Below are positions 22,250-34,461 of a DNA stretch of 64,000 bases, piece after piece. Positions within the stretch are counted from its first letter, which is position 1. Each line of letters starts with the position of its first letter. This stretch comes from Chlorokybus atmophyticus (Eukaryota; Streptophyta; Chlorokybophyceae; Chlorokybales; Chlorokybaceae): assembly GCA_009103225.1 (NCBI GenBank), contig RHPI01003642.1, forward strand, positions 24,853 through 88,852. Reading direction: 5' to 3'. The position numbers and the translations under genes were made by a program. Below the pieces are notes generated by a model that was given only the letters and a program-made list of their open reading frames with translations, searched no databases and was not told the origin of the DNA.

Positions 22250-24307
22250 CTACTGCACAGCGATTTGGAGTAAATTCCTCTTATCCAGGAACCCGATAAC
22301 TTGGTCCGAGACAGCCCACATGATGGCCTGTCCCGGTGGTATACGCATTAGTCTCGGAAGTAGTCCCTTCCATAGCGCTGGAAACCCCTCTTCGCGTGCC
22401 GTGAGCAGGATGCAATGCACCATGCCTTTGTACTTTGGGGTATGATCGGCGGCGGCCCGGCCTTGAGCCATGAGACGGGTCTTGGCCACATCGAATGGAC
22501 CCGTCGCGCACGGGCCGAACATACCAGCCAGGAAGCCGGATAACATCGACTGTTGCGGTTTCAACACCACGCCATCGCCCTCCTGCTTACCCCACAGATG
22601 CACGTCGAAGAAGTTCTTCGCCCAGAACATCGCCGCCTAAACAGTGTACATGTGCACTTGTGTGTGTATGCATGTGTGTATGTGCATGTTCGCACGCGTC
22701 TGTATATGTGTGCGTGCGTGTATGCGCGTGCGCGTGCGCGTGCGTGCTGCTGTGAGTATGACTGTCACTGTGACCATCTCCGGTGGCATGCGTATACCTG
22801 GTTTGTGCCGTTGCGCATGACTGTGGGTGCTGCGCCGCTCCATAGTCCGCGCAGGCCCTCCTCCCTGAGTATGAGCCCCGCCGTGTGGACCGGCCCCTTA
22901 TACTTGAGCGTCTCCCTCACCATGCCCCTCTGCTGCTGAAGACGGATCTTCACAACCTGCGCACACACTCTCGCTAAGTTGCTGAGAGAGCCATCATCCA
23001 AGGACGAAGACAACTCGCAACAAAGACAAGCACACTTCTGCATATTGGCACTCGGTCACACACCTCAAAGGGAGTGACGATGACGAGGGCCTCTGTCACG
23101 CCCGCCCCAAAGCCTGCGAGCATGCGTCTCGCAGGCGTCAGCATCCCCGTCTCTCGTGACCTCAACGCCGACTGCGGGTCAACAACCAGCAGATTGGACG
23201 TGTTACTAACAATGACAACAACAACAACAACAGCGACTCCCGCTGCTGGTGGTGCATGAGCTTGCCTGAAAGACGGCGTTGGTGCCCATGCGCAGGCCGT
23301 ACTTGAGCGTGAGATGCGTTGCGAAGGGGGTCAGACCCTTCCACAGCGACCGCAACCCTTCCTCCCGCGTGACCTGTGATAATGACATGAGAATGACTGC
23401 ATGCCTTATACTGCATTGGTTGCGTGCATGTGAGAAGCGTATGCATGTGCGGCAATGTTGAAATGGACCTGTGCTAGAGTGCCGGAAATGCCCCCGTGGT
23501 AGCGCCCCGCCCTGTCCAGCTGCAACCGCGTCTTCACCACGTCCATCGGCTGAAACCCAGAAAGCACCACACCATCAGACCATGAGTACCACGTGCTTGG
23601 TGCAAGATTGTTTTGACTCTAGCAGGTGCACAAGACCGCAGGACAAGGACTGCCATTGGATGATCTGATGCGACCCACTCTACAGCTTCATCTTGTTTGT
23701 ATTTTTAGATTCCCCTGTCTCCATAACTCTCATGCCTAGAGGAGATTAACCTTACAGGCCTCACTTGCTCGACCGACATGGCGCCCGTTGTGTGCATTGC
23801 TGCTCGTTTGCGCACTCGCAAACTCACAGGCCATTTCTCTGACTTGGACACAGCAGAGGGCGAAACAAGGCAATAACGATGAGGCATTGGCATCTGAGAA
23901 TTGAACCAGCCAAAACAACAACACCAACGCAACACGACACAGTGCAGAGAACGATACCACAGGCACTCCCACGTCAACCCTCACCCTGTGACAGTCACAT
24001 TCGCGTGATTCGTTTTTCCCCGTGTTTGCTAATCTGGACTCTCTACCTTTTCACATCTCTCACATGTCTTTTGTACCTGCAGGCAGCATGCCTCGATGAC
24101 GCCTCCGACGGATCCCGCCATGGCCCTGGCGGCGGGGCTGGCGGTCGTCCGACGGTCGTTGTGGCCCATCCTGTCCATCCGCCGTGGCTGAGGAGCGGAC
24201 GAGGAGGCGACATCATCAGACACAGCGGCGGCGGTGGTCGCCTTGAGCGGTTCCATCAACGGCAGCGCCCGCCGGGCAGGACGGGCGAGGAGAGGACCTG
24301 TTCGCAC
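22250..24307 (-). CDS. SFC1: Mitochondrial succinate/fumarate carrier
   Basis: Inner-membrane antiporter of the mitochondrial carrier family; it exchanges succinate for fumarate and links peroxisomal/glyoxylate carbon with the TCA cycle. Exons: 24307-24077, 23549-23469, 23373-23266, 23171-23064, 22956-22798, 22636-22250; 1074 nt, 357 residues. The three carrier repeats show the signature Px[DE]xx[KR]: PMDVVKTRL, PFEVVKIRL, PFDVAKTRL. Diagnostic strings shared with plant SFC1: GGVIEACCLQ, LWKGLTPFATHLTLKY-LRMG-NA-FQ, FGAGV-EAL-IVTPFE, LWSGAAPTVMRNGTNQ and LPRLMRIPPGQAIMWAV. The intron after 23266 starts GC (CAG|GCAAGC). Start could also be the in-frame ATG at 24256. Intron 5 contains an alternating purine/pyrimidine TG/CG tract. 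Divergent from KAP3. Confidence 0.93.
22645..22750. repeat. TG/CG alternating microsatellite in SFC1 intron
   Basis: Imperfect (TG)n passing into (GCGTGC)n, a Z-DNA-prone tract. A similar CG/CA alternating tract lies at about 27892-27955 in a KAP3 intron. Confidence 0.7.
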
Positions 24308-24972
24308 AGCTACTACTCTGCTACAGCCGCCACCGCATTGTGACTGTCAGGATGAGAGAAGTAGTAGAGAGAGAGCTTGTCTGTGGCAGCTGCTGCCCGG
24401 TTTCAACGCCGCCTTCTCACGCCGCTATCGCCACCCCTCCCGAGCTTGACCGACAAGGCGACGTGCACCCCGCTCATGTACTCTGGAATGCAGAGTTTTT
24501 CGCATGCGCATACAAGAATGTGCTGTCGTTGAACTTGTGGGCCGCTGGGTCACCACCGCCGCCGCCTTGCCGCCACCCCCGCACCTCAATCCAGTGCATG
24601 CATATCCACTCGCTCGCGCACGCCTCTCTCTCGCTCTCTTTCCCAGCCCCCAGGTGGCAATCTTAAACGGGCTGAGGCGCAGCCTCGATATCGTACATCA
24701 CAGCGCCCGACAGCGCCTGCCTACTCCGATACCGTTTCCCTTCCTGACCCGCTTTCAGCGGCAGATGACGGCGCCGCTTGTAGTTCGCGCGAGTCGCGCT
24801 GCCACGTGTCACATCGTTATCATCAACCTGGTTGAGATATCTCTCTCCTTGCCCTCTCAAGTCACGTGACAGGGGCCATCCTCCTCCTCCCCCTCCTTGT
24901 TGGTCGCGGAGCAGGTGAGCAACACCGCCGCCGCCGCCGCCGCCGCTGTGAGAGGTGGTACAGTGCCGTGCG
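24308..24972. promoter_or_regulatory. Divergent promoter region SFC1/KAP3
   Basis: 665 bp between start codons. Includes CGC/GCC-repeat stretches (near 24925-24950) that probably belong to the KAP3 5' UTR. No defended core promoter element. Confidence 0.4.
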
Positions 24973-27900
24973 ATGGGTCAGGAGGGGTCGCCGGCGAGGC
25001 CTTCCAGTGCGGTGTCTGTGTCGGGCGGTGGTGGTGGGGGCGGCGGTGGGAGGAGGGTGAGGGCGGGAGGGGTGGAGCTGGCGGGGGGAGGGGAGAGCGC
25101 CATCATCGTGCACTACTCCGTGAGCACGCACACAGACTCACTCTATGACACACAGAGCGATGTTGAAACAGGACCACTCCCATACTACTTGTTATGCAGT
25201 AGTAGATCAGTCCGTCTCCTCAACAGTGCATTGATCCAACAGATGTCTGTTGTTGGCTTTCAGGTAGAACAGACGGGCCTAGCGGACGACGGCAACACAA
25301 TCAGACGGGACTGGAAGGAGTGCACAAAAAGGTAAGAGCACATAAGACCATCGGTCCAACACCATTCACATGCTCGTACACTCAGCTGTATAAGTAATCC
25401 TTCACATCGTTCGTGCATCCCGATACATACAGATGCACCACCACCACCACCACCATCACAGTCTCATCCTCATCATGATGATATCTTAGTTATTCCCAAC
25501 CCAGGATACGCGTGAAACCGCCGTCACCCAACGCCGATCTCTCCTCTCTTGCATCTGAAATCATAGACGCCTGCCGCCTGATCCACCGCTCGCGCGTCGG
25601 GGACGTCGAGCGCTTGCTTCGTGAGTTGCAGACGAGACAACAACAATCGCAACACAAAGGAGATGAGGATGGGGAGGGGATGGTGAGGAGGGATAGGGTG
25701 TGGATGGTCAGGGAGGAGGAGGAGGAGGGGGAGGGGGAGGGGGAGGGAATGGGGGAGGAAGCGGATGTGAGGAGGATGGAGGAGTATATGGAACAGCTGT
25801 ACGAGGACATGCCGCTGAAGGTAGGGAGGGCTGAGAAGTGTGGGTGGGTGGGTATGTGGGGTCGCTTGGTGGTTGTGGTTGTGGCTGAAGAAGGGAGTAA
25901 AAGTGACTGTGATATCAGGTTGCAGCTACGAGGCGGATTGCGCAGCTGGCGCGCAGGGTGGAGAACCTCGAAATCCTGGCAGGCCATGAGACTCTGCTGG
26001 TGCGCATGCTTGCGTGTATATGTTCACGTGTTATACTTGCGCAAGTGCGCATGCACATGTGTACAGTGGTGTTTGCATCTGTGACAAAGTCGAGCAAATG
26101 CAGGGCGCACTGGCTCGCGTGGTGCGCGAGGAGGGCGCCAAGAGCCTGGACCTCTCCCTCCACATCGCCCACGTCTTCTTCGCCCTCTCCAACTTTTCCC
26201 ACTTCCACCAAGTCAGTGCACCCACCACATCATTATCCCCATCCAAGTCACCATCAACCTCTAACCCTCAACAACACACTCCTCCTCCCCCCTCCCAGGT
26301 GCTGGTGGAGCAGCAGGTGGGCGTGGTGACCATGCAGATGGTGGAGCTGGAGCTCAAGCGCCTCAAGGCACGGGGAGAGAAGGAGGACAACATGCTGATG
26401 TTTAGACCACAAACAGGGGGGGAGATGAGTGAGGGGCAGCAGAGGACTCTTCTTGCTGCACGCAAACAGGTAGGTGATGGTGAGGATGAGCATGCTTGAT
26501 CTGTAGAGTGCTATGTTGGTGTTGATGTGGGGGTTGATGGTATGTGTGTGTGTGTAAACAGGAGAAGCTGGTGTACGTGTGCCTGTATCTGCTGCTCAAC
26601 ATGGCTGAGGACGTAGGCATCGAGCGCAAGATGAAGAAGCGCAACCTCGTTGTAAGAGACACAATGCACACACGGCAAACAATAACATCTACAACCTCGT
26701 TTAACACCTGATACTGATTTGCCCTCAGGAGATGCTGTGCCAGCTGTTGACCCGCCACAGCGTTGAGCTCCTTTTCCTGTATGCATCTCTCAGATCTTGC
26801 TGTAGTCCAACTTGTGCGGAAGAAGTGCGCAATCAACATGCATTCTTGATGTGTGGCAGGGTGGTGGTGTTCCTGAAGAAGCTGTGCGTCTACCGCGAGA
26901 ACGTGACGCGGGTGCGCGAGTGCGACGCGGTGCGCGATCTCGCACCCCTGCTTCAGTCCCCTAACCAGGCATGACAACAGTGATGCATCAACAGAAATAA
27001 ATGACGACCAAGACGACGGCATTAGATGATATGATGATGTTCAGGCGCTGTTGCTGGTGGTGCTGAAGCTGCTCACCAACCTGTCTTTTGATCCAGCCCT
27101 GCGTGAAGCCATGGTAAGCTGTAGCAACAGCAACATTTAGGACAGCGAACAACAGACACAACATACCTCATGCAATTGGGTGTATGGTCTTGCTCATTGT
27201 TGATGCATGTGCAGGTGAGAGCGGGCATGGTACCCAAGCTGGTGGACCTCCTGCAATACTCACCGCACACGCAGCCGGTGAGAGTCTGATGATGCAGGGT
27301 GCAAGTGGGAGAGACTTGAGCACGCATACACAGATGCAACTGATGCTATCGAACAACAGGTCCTTGGAGTGCTGTATCAGCTCTCTATGGACACGAAGCA
27401 CAGGGCGGTCTTCGCCACCACACGCGCCGCTCCACGCCTCCTACAGGCACGCACTTAGCGTATGATGACACTAGTCACAGTAATCGTCATCGTTAGCATC
27501 ATTCAACAGTCTCATGATCTCACTGTGTGCGGCGGTGCAGATTGTGCTGGAGTTGCCTCAGGCCTCTGCTCTTCCCGAGGCCGTGGCGCTGCTGATCAAC
27601 CTCACGACAAGCGCACGCAACGCGCAGGCAAGCGCGCGCGTGGTCGTCGTTGTTGTGTGCCATGTGACGCATCCACAAACGTACACATGCACATTGTTTC
27701 ATGTAACATGGCTATCTCGCACAGGCGCTCTTGGCGGAGAGGGACGCTCTGAGGGCTTTGGTCGCTCGTGCAATAGAGGCGCGCGACTCCCTTGTGGCCA
27801 AGGTCCTGCGCAACGTCAGCGAGCACAGAGACCTCCAGCCACGCTTCACACAGTAAGCGACAGAGTATTTCAGTGTAACAAGCCATACAGATGCACACAT

Positions 27901-29455
27901 GCGCGCGCGCACGCGCGCACACGCGGATCCACACATATGCTGAAGCGCGCGCATGAGCACACGTGGTGACTCCTTGTACAGCAACCAACAACGTTGCCTG
28001 CCATTGTGACAGCCACGTCAACGCCATTGCGGCTGCCATCAAGTCCCCCAACACCGACCCCAACCTCATGGTACAAACTCCACAGCACTGGGCACTGTAG
28101 TCAATGTCTGATTGGTTTTGGTGAATCGGGAGCAACGACTGTTTGTGTAGCTGGAGTTGGTTGGCACGCTGGGGGCGCTGTGCGGCGGCGGGTCGCGCGA
28201 GTGCGTGGTGGCGGTGGCGGACGCCGTGGTGCGGCACGACCTCGCACCCTTCCTCGCACGAGGCATGACGATCGACGCGTCACCGGACGACGCCATACTT
28301 GAAGTGAGTGTGCGTGAGGATGAGTCATAGTCATAGTCATGGTTAACATGTGGTTGTGTGTGTAGTGATGCTGGCTGTGCTATCTCCTCTGTCTTGTAGT
28401 GTGTGGTGTTGGTGGGCAGAGTGGTGGGTGGTGGTAGCAGCCAGGCCGATGCCGATGAGGAGGACGACGACATGAGTGACGATGGGGAGGGGACTGAGGA
28501 GGAGGAGGAGGAGGAGGAGGAGTTGCAAGCGAGAAGAGACAATCACACTGCCCATACCGCCAGCTCCCGCAAGTGCGCGGAGGCACTGGCACGTGCGGGC
28601 GTGGCCGGGAGGCTTGCGGAGGTGGTGGGGATGCGTGCCGGCGACAGAGCCATACTCATGCAGGTGCATATAGCAGTAGTACTCTTTTTCTGTGACACTG
28701 AGTGCTCTATTGAGCAACACATACTCACCACATGTTGCTGCAGGCTCTCTATGCAATTTGGAGGTTTCTCGCGGTGCCCGCAACGCGCCAGGCCATCCTT
28801 GCGCTGCCTGAGGTATGTAGTGTAAGAAAGAAATGTTATTATGGCTTGGAAGGCACAACTGCAACAGCTGTGTGTGTGCGTGCAGCTTGTATATGCTTTG
28901 GTGGACCTTTGGCGCGCCAGCTCGTACAGCGATATACACCGGCTGGCCGATATGTGTCTTGACGAGGCTTCCGAGGGCGGGGGTGTCGATGATAACAACC
29001 ATCCCAATGGTGGTGATAGCAACTCCTGGGCGGAGCAGATACGCAGGCTCAAGTTCAGAGCTCACAACACCGAGTGGGTCGCGTTGGTTGAGGTGAGTAC
29101 TGGTGTGTGGATGTGTGCGTGAAAGGTGAACATGGGTGATGGTATGTGTGTTTGTCTGGCGCAGCGTGAGGGGGACAGTGAAGGTCATTATGAGGATGGG
29201 GATGAGGAGGAAGGTGAGAGCGATAGCGAGTATGATGAGGACGATGACGCGTTTGGGATGCATCTTGGACACGAGCGCGTGAACTACGGAACACTATCAC
29301 CCGCCGATGAGTAAGTGTGGGTGCAATTGTCTCCATGGTTATTATTGTTGTTGCCATGGTGGGGCGTAAAGCGCATATGGTTTATGTGGTATGTGCGCAG
29401 GGAGGAATATTGGGATGGCAATGAGGGGTATGCTCGACAATATGCGCAAGCGTAG
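24973..29455 (+). CDS. KAP3: Kinesin-2 associated protein KAP3 (FLA3 homologue)
   Basis: Armadillo-repeat accessory subunit of heterotrimeric kinesin-2, needed for anterograde intraflagellar transport. Twenty-one exons: 24973-25119, 25264-25331, 25505-25820, 25919-25999, 26104-26211, 26299-26469, 26562-26651, 26729-26778, 26860-26968, 27045-27113, 27215-27277, 27360-27446, 27541-27627, 27725-27852, 28013-28070, 28151-28303, 28400-28663, 28744-28812, 28886-29092, 29165-29310, 29401-29455; 2526 nt, 841 residues. Diagnostic: ESAIIVHY, ARR-ENLE-L, LSLHIAHVFFALSNFSHFH, LYLLLNMAEDV-IERKMKKRNLV, VVFLKKL-VYREN, LKLLTNLSFDP-LRE-M, GVLYQLSMD, ALLINLT-SARNAQ, LELVGTLGALC, YAIWRFLAVPATRQAI and the tail LKFRAHNTEWVALVE. 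Lineage-specific acidic inserts (Glu runs near 25710-25760 and 28445-28520) interrupt loops. Three introns start GC. If the GTAAGT at 29311 is not used, translation stops at 29313, shortening the tail slightly. Confidence 0.95.
25436..25462. repeat. (CAC)n microsatellite in KAP3 intron 2
   Basis: Run of CAC trinucleotides followed by CATCAC; no coding role. Confidence 0.7.
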
Positions 29456-30462
29456 TGCCTTCACACGTAGGCCGTGACAACCGATCTTGTAGACCATCAG
29501 ACAGTGAACATCGTTGTGGATACTTTGATAACTGTACCGACGCCTTGGACACACAAACGCAAATCAACACGCTAAACCATCCCTAACACATTGGCATGCA
29601 TGTGACTGCCACTATGTGTTCAAGGGTGAAGGCAAGTAGTTGCATGGTAACTGTTGTTGAATGGGAGAGACGGCAACAGTGCAGTGAGTAAGCTTTGCAT
29701 CAACGCTGTTAGTTGTGCAGCAACGTCTACCTGTAAGAAGCTGCAACTTAGGTTCACTTGCCATAAGCAGACAAAGAAGCACTGAGATATGTAGATACGT
29801 GGCATGTGCAGCGAAAACATGAAACAGACCATGCTCCGTATGTACAGACGGAAAGCTGCAATTTAGTGTACTTATCATATTTATCATAAACAGACAGAAA
29901 AACAATTGTATATATCGACGTATACATGGCATGTGCAGCAAGAATAAGAAAAACCACTTTTATTGCGTGTAGTGTGCAACATTACACATACAATGTATCA
30001 CAAGACCTGACCTGGTACATTGCATGTCGAATGTTACACCGTCTTGCCCCAAGCAGGCCTTGTGACCATGACAATAATAAAGGCATGATGTCAACTTACT
30101 TTGTATACAATGCATCTCCTCATACTCACCAACATCAGCTTTATCAAGTTAGTGCCCACTAATGCGCAGTGGCGACACAGCAAGCTTGCGCAGCACCGAA
30201 AACCCTTGAATCTGTGACATGTAGATGCAAACAAGCAGACACAGCAACACAACATCAATACACCTTCGTAGAATAGCAGAAGGTGTCTCAACCACTTATT
30301 GCCATAACAATCAGTCCTACTGTACAGCATATTCTACTCATGTATGGTCACATGTTCGACGTATAACACAAAGCCGAAGCTGGCTACTTCATGGACCAAC
30401 AACGGGACGCGCGCAGCAAACAACTACTTATGAACACCAGCACAACCATAGGGGGCCATCAC
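29456..30462. other. Intergenic, convergent 3' ends
   Basis: Between the KAP3 and methyltransferase stops. A pair of related stretches (about 29740-29830 and 29865-29945), both reading close to AAGCTGCAA-TTA...CATAA-CAGACA-A...GCATGTGCAGC, is a diverged tandem duplication of about 125-bp period. No gene seen. Confidence 0.5.
29740..29945. repeat. Diverged tandem duplication, about 125-bp period
   Basis: Two units share AAGCTGCAA(C)TTA, CATAA(G/A)CAGACA(A/G)A, ATATGTAGATACGTGGCATGTGCAGC versus ATATATCGACGTATACATGGCATGTGCAGC, and following A-rich sequence. Intergenic. Confidence 0.5.
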
Positions 30463-32835
30463 TCAATGCATTGGCTTGCGGAAAGACAGCGTCTTGGACA
30501 CCTGCAATGATGATGATGTGTGAGGTTCGACACACTCGAAGTACACAGTGACAAACAACTAAGTGTAAAAACCGCTTGCAGCTGCATTGACTTACCCATT
30601 CCAAGTGTTTTTCCCCGCACTCAAACCCAGCCTCCTTGAAGAGCTTGCCCAGATCAGTCTGTGTGTAGTTCAGATGGTGGGGCTCATTAAAATTGTCAGC
30701 GAACCACGCATTGGCCATCTTCAGCATGTGCACGCGGTCACCCTCTTGCAGCGCGTCTGTGATCACCACAAGACCGCCGGGCTTGACAACTCGGAACATC
30801 TCCTTCACGGCAGCGCGGTGAGCCTCAGCAGGAATCTCATGGAAGAGATAGATGTTTGTGATCACGTCGTATGAGTTGTCGGGGAACGGGAGCTTCTCTG
30901 CAGGCGCTTGCACATAATCGGACTTGCCCCTATCCTCATTGTTGGTAAAGCTAGCCCAGTACTTCATGTTGTCACGAGCTTTCTCAAGGTAGTAAGCGCT
31001 CAGGTCCAATGCAGTAACTAACATGTCCGGGTAATTGTCCCGGGCAAAGGTCAGGAATCGGCCTGTACCACAAATTGAATGTTAAAAGCCACACCTTGTG
31101 TCACAAGCCATGCCAATTTGACATTAAATCTGACTAAAGGCAACAACCAGCGACAGATACACCCGTCAGCAAGCATGCAAGAGACACACACAGACTTCAC
31201 ACACCTGTTCCGCAGGCAACATCCAGCAACTTCATTTTGCCCGGAACCATGCGCTCCTCCTTGATGTAGTTGGTCACAGGTATCAGTGTGTGGCGTTGCA
31301 TAGAATCCTGCATCCCAGCGAACACCAATTCTGTCTGGTACTCGTAGGCTGCTGCGGAGTCTGAGGAGAACCACCCGTCCGGCTGGAAGTGGAAGTTCTG
31401 TGCACACGGGAATATGAGCAACACAGCATACAGTGACAGGGTGCTGCTGCAACTACAGCAAGGCATTGCATATACACTCACGTGTAGGTAGTAGTCTGGG
31501 TACAGATTGCTGTCAATCCAAAGGTCCTTGCGCTTCTTGCTCTGCATAATGCGGTTGGCGCCAACTGCACTGGAAACAAGGCGCGCGATGTTGCGCACTA
31601 CAAAGAGGGGGTTGAGCTGACGATGTCTCAGGTTCATGTCCCAAGGAAGCCTGCATAAGCAACAATGTCACACCCGAGCAAGGGAATTGCTCGGCATACA
31701 CACGACTGCAGCATTGAGTGTACATGCAAGTGTTGGCAAGGACACAATAGACCCGCGCTTGCAGTGACATAGCACAACTTACTTGTAATAGCCAGCCTTG
31801 ATGTTCGCATAGTCCTGCTTGAAGAGCTGAAGAGCATGCGTGATGCCATACCGGTAGTCATAATCCCTGCCGGTGATTTGGGAACCGACCAGGTACTGGC
31901 TGATAAAGAAAAGCGTGCGCGCTGAATGATAAGCCCAGTACTATGTAGGACGCGACAAATAGTGATGTAAGTATGTCGCCAACCGTGTGTTGGACTTAGC
32001 AGACTTATGTAGAAGCAAGAAGCTTACGCTTTGCGGCACAAGTAGAACTTACCAGCCGTCCTGTCCAATCGGATGTCCTAACCAAATCAGCAAGCTCGCG
32101 CTGCACATCCCCAGCCCGCTCAATGTCGGCCTTGAAGTCTTTCCAATACGCGACAGACGGAAACTCCTTGAATGAGTGTGTGTCGTCCATGCTGCTGAAC
32201 TGTTCAGGCGCTGCAGCCACCTGCAGACAGTGCACAAAGTTGCAAAAATTCAGGACACCAAGCCACGTCCGTGTGACAGCAAGCCAACGGTAGCGATCTG
32301 CACGCCTGCCGACTAGCAGTCCCTCCCCCCCCCCCCTGCCCCCATCACCACGACCGCAAGCAAAGGAACCCAAAGTGACTACGATTGAGTTCAAGCGGTA
32401 GCAGTCAAGACTCTTGCCTTGGGGACCACGACAAGGTTCGCAGTTCCAGCAGTGGTTTGCAGTGTGGCCAACAGCTTCCCGTTGTCCAACTCCCTTGACC
32501 GCTCAGAAAGCGGGATGTCTGACATTGGCCTCGAGGGCGTCTGGACGGCAACTGTCGCCAGCCATCGCCTTGCAGGCACAGAGGCTGCTCTCTTGCCACT
32601 GAACCGAGACACCTGCGCAAACGCACGCAGTCATGCAACGAGCATAGCTGCAAATTTGCACTTGAGCTGAGCACCAATAATGTGTGTCTGGTGTTAGGAA
32701 GATGGTTTGGTAGTTGGAGACGCGAGCAGAATTGTTGCAACTAACCAGCTGCAGCTGGCGCTGGTGTGGTCGCTGGATGCATGTTGCCCGTGCAACAAGT
32801 AGGCAAGCCCGAGGCGCCGCCACTGTGCTTGCCAT
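30463..32835 (-). CDS. SAM-dependent methyltransferase (Methyltransf_11/UbiE-like), probably plastid
   Basis: Exons: 32835-32746, 32612-32418, 32220-32053, 31940-31783, 31650-31482, 31397-31205, 31062-30596, 30501-30463; 1479 nt, 492 residues. The class I methyltransferase core is C-terminal: motif I LLDVACGTGRFL (about residue 315), acidic ALDLS, motif II-III YVQAPAEKLPFPDNSYDVITNIYLFHEIP, then MFRVVKPGGLVVITDAL. The first about 80 residues are rich in Ala, Arg, Ser and Gln and acid-poor, a transit-peptide composition. Between them, helical segments (SVAYWKDFKADIERAGD, SARTLFFISQYLVGSQITGRDYDYRYG) resemble algal and plastoglobule UbiE-like enzymes of unknown substrate. Intron 2 uses GCAAGA as donor and carries a poly-C run. 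Its first two exons and the first 14 nt of exon 3 recur at 37478-38106, probably an assembly duplicate. Confidence 0.88.
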
Positions 32836-34042
32836 GCTTGAGACACCGCCTGCTGGGGCAGCAGCAGCAGCAAGAGTTTAGCGTTGACAAGCAAGACAGT
32901 CTAGTCTGCGATCCCAGTCAGCCGGACACCAAAAATTGAGGCAAAATCTTGTACTGAAAGTGGACTTTTGTCAAACCTACCACATTCTAGCATGCCAGTG
33001 CGGTGCGGAGCACTGTGATGAAAGTTGTCACATGCATGTCGCATACTCTGCATGCTGCGGCAGCGACGTTGCGCAAACGGCACAAGCTACGACGTGCTTG
33101 CAGACCGGAACCACAACAGTAACGACTACAGCAATGTACGTAGGAGGTGCTCACAACCGCCTACGTCTGCCAGCTGGGAGCATGCAAGTCTCTTAAGGTT
33201 AAACATGCACCACCCCAACCTGAGGTTTTCACGCCGCAGCGCCTCCTCTCAAGCTCAGGACGATGCTACCGCCTGCTAGTGCAACAGGCAAGTGCCAGCG
33301 CAGCGAGTCTGCCTGAGCCTACCTGACCCCACGTCACCACTGGCTCTTGCTGCCCGAGGCTCACTCTGCTTACACCAACTTCGGACAAAAGTGGTGTGCT
33401 TAATCAAGCAGTTGTGAGAGAGATCTACCCGTCGATGTGGCGCTGCTGAACGGCCGAAGTGGCGGCCACGCTGTGCGCTGGGCGAGTGGTGGCAAGCGTG
33501 GGATATCGGACGTACGGAATCTGATCAGTAGGTAGGCCTAGCCTAGTGTGCCCATTGGAAGACGCCAGTCTCACGTGGCACTGTCGCCGCCGTCGCTGAC
33601 GTCTGACTGCACAGTATCACTGTCGCACAAGCGTAAGCGTGACGCTGCAAATGGCGAAGTCGGTCACAAGTTGTGACCAAGTCGCCAGTTGTGACTCGCA
33701 ACTAGATTGCTGGTTGAAACTTGAAGTTCAACCCCGCTTCAGAATGCTGGAGGATTACCTAGGCATATAAGTATAAACGTCTATAAAACATGCATTAACG
33801 TCTACTGACATACCTATAGCCAACGACGGTCTGGACGCTTATGCTTGGCGATACGCATAAAGGTTTGGGCGTATGCATGACACATGCATTATTAAAGAAT
33901 TCATTGCTTTACACACATGTGAAAATATAATTGCTTGTTGATTCATATTCTTTGTACTTCATGATTATTCCACGAAAGGCCCCGAACACCCTGCTTGCGA
34001 CACCTCGGAGCACGGCTTCAATGTCATCATGATGTACAGTCC
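32836..34042. other. Upstream flank of methyltransferase gene
   Basis: No supported gene; short ORFs only. Contains the presumed promoter of the minus-strand methyltransferase and then the unrecognised boundary of the gag-PR retroelement. The same sequence recurs at 38107-39313. Confidence 0.4.
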
Positions 34043-34130
34043 TGTAACAATTGGGGCCTGACCACTAGGCCATGGTAGTAAAAGACACTACCATGAGTGA
34101 GGTCTGTCACAATAAATCCCAATTCGTGAC
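34043..34130 (+). repeat. 88-bp terminal direct repeat, left
   Basis: Starts TGTAACAATTGGGGC and ends AATTCGTGAC, with an internal small hairpin ATGGTAGT/ACTACCAT. Matches 34462-34549 with few differences (copy in the duplicate at 39314-39401). Confidence 0.8.
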
Positions 34131-34461
34131 TTTCCTCCCCAATTTATCCCGTGAGTTCCTCATAATCCAATGAGGCACTAGCCCACATCACCGTGTTCGC
34201 GGCCGTACCACGATTGGCCTGCCCGCGGCCTGTTGGATCCGGCCCACGAACGGTCCTGACCGATCGAACGGCCATCCTCACCACGCGACCTGCCATCGCA
34301 GCGCGACCGCTCACGCGGCCTTATGTTGATCTGGCTCGGCACGCAGGTTGTGATCCCGCGCCCAGCCTAGGGCAAGCCGCCCCAAATGTTTTTGTTTTTG
34401 CCTTGGATCTGCCTCAGTCCCCTACGGAAATTGAACATGAGACGTCAAGCTCCTTTACCAT

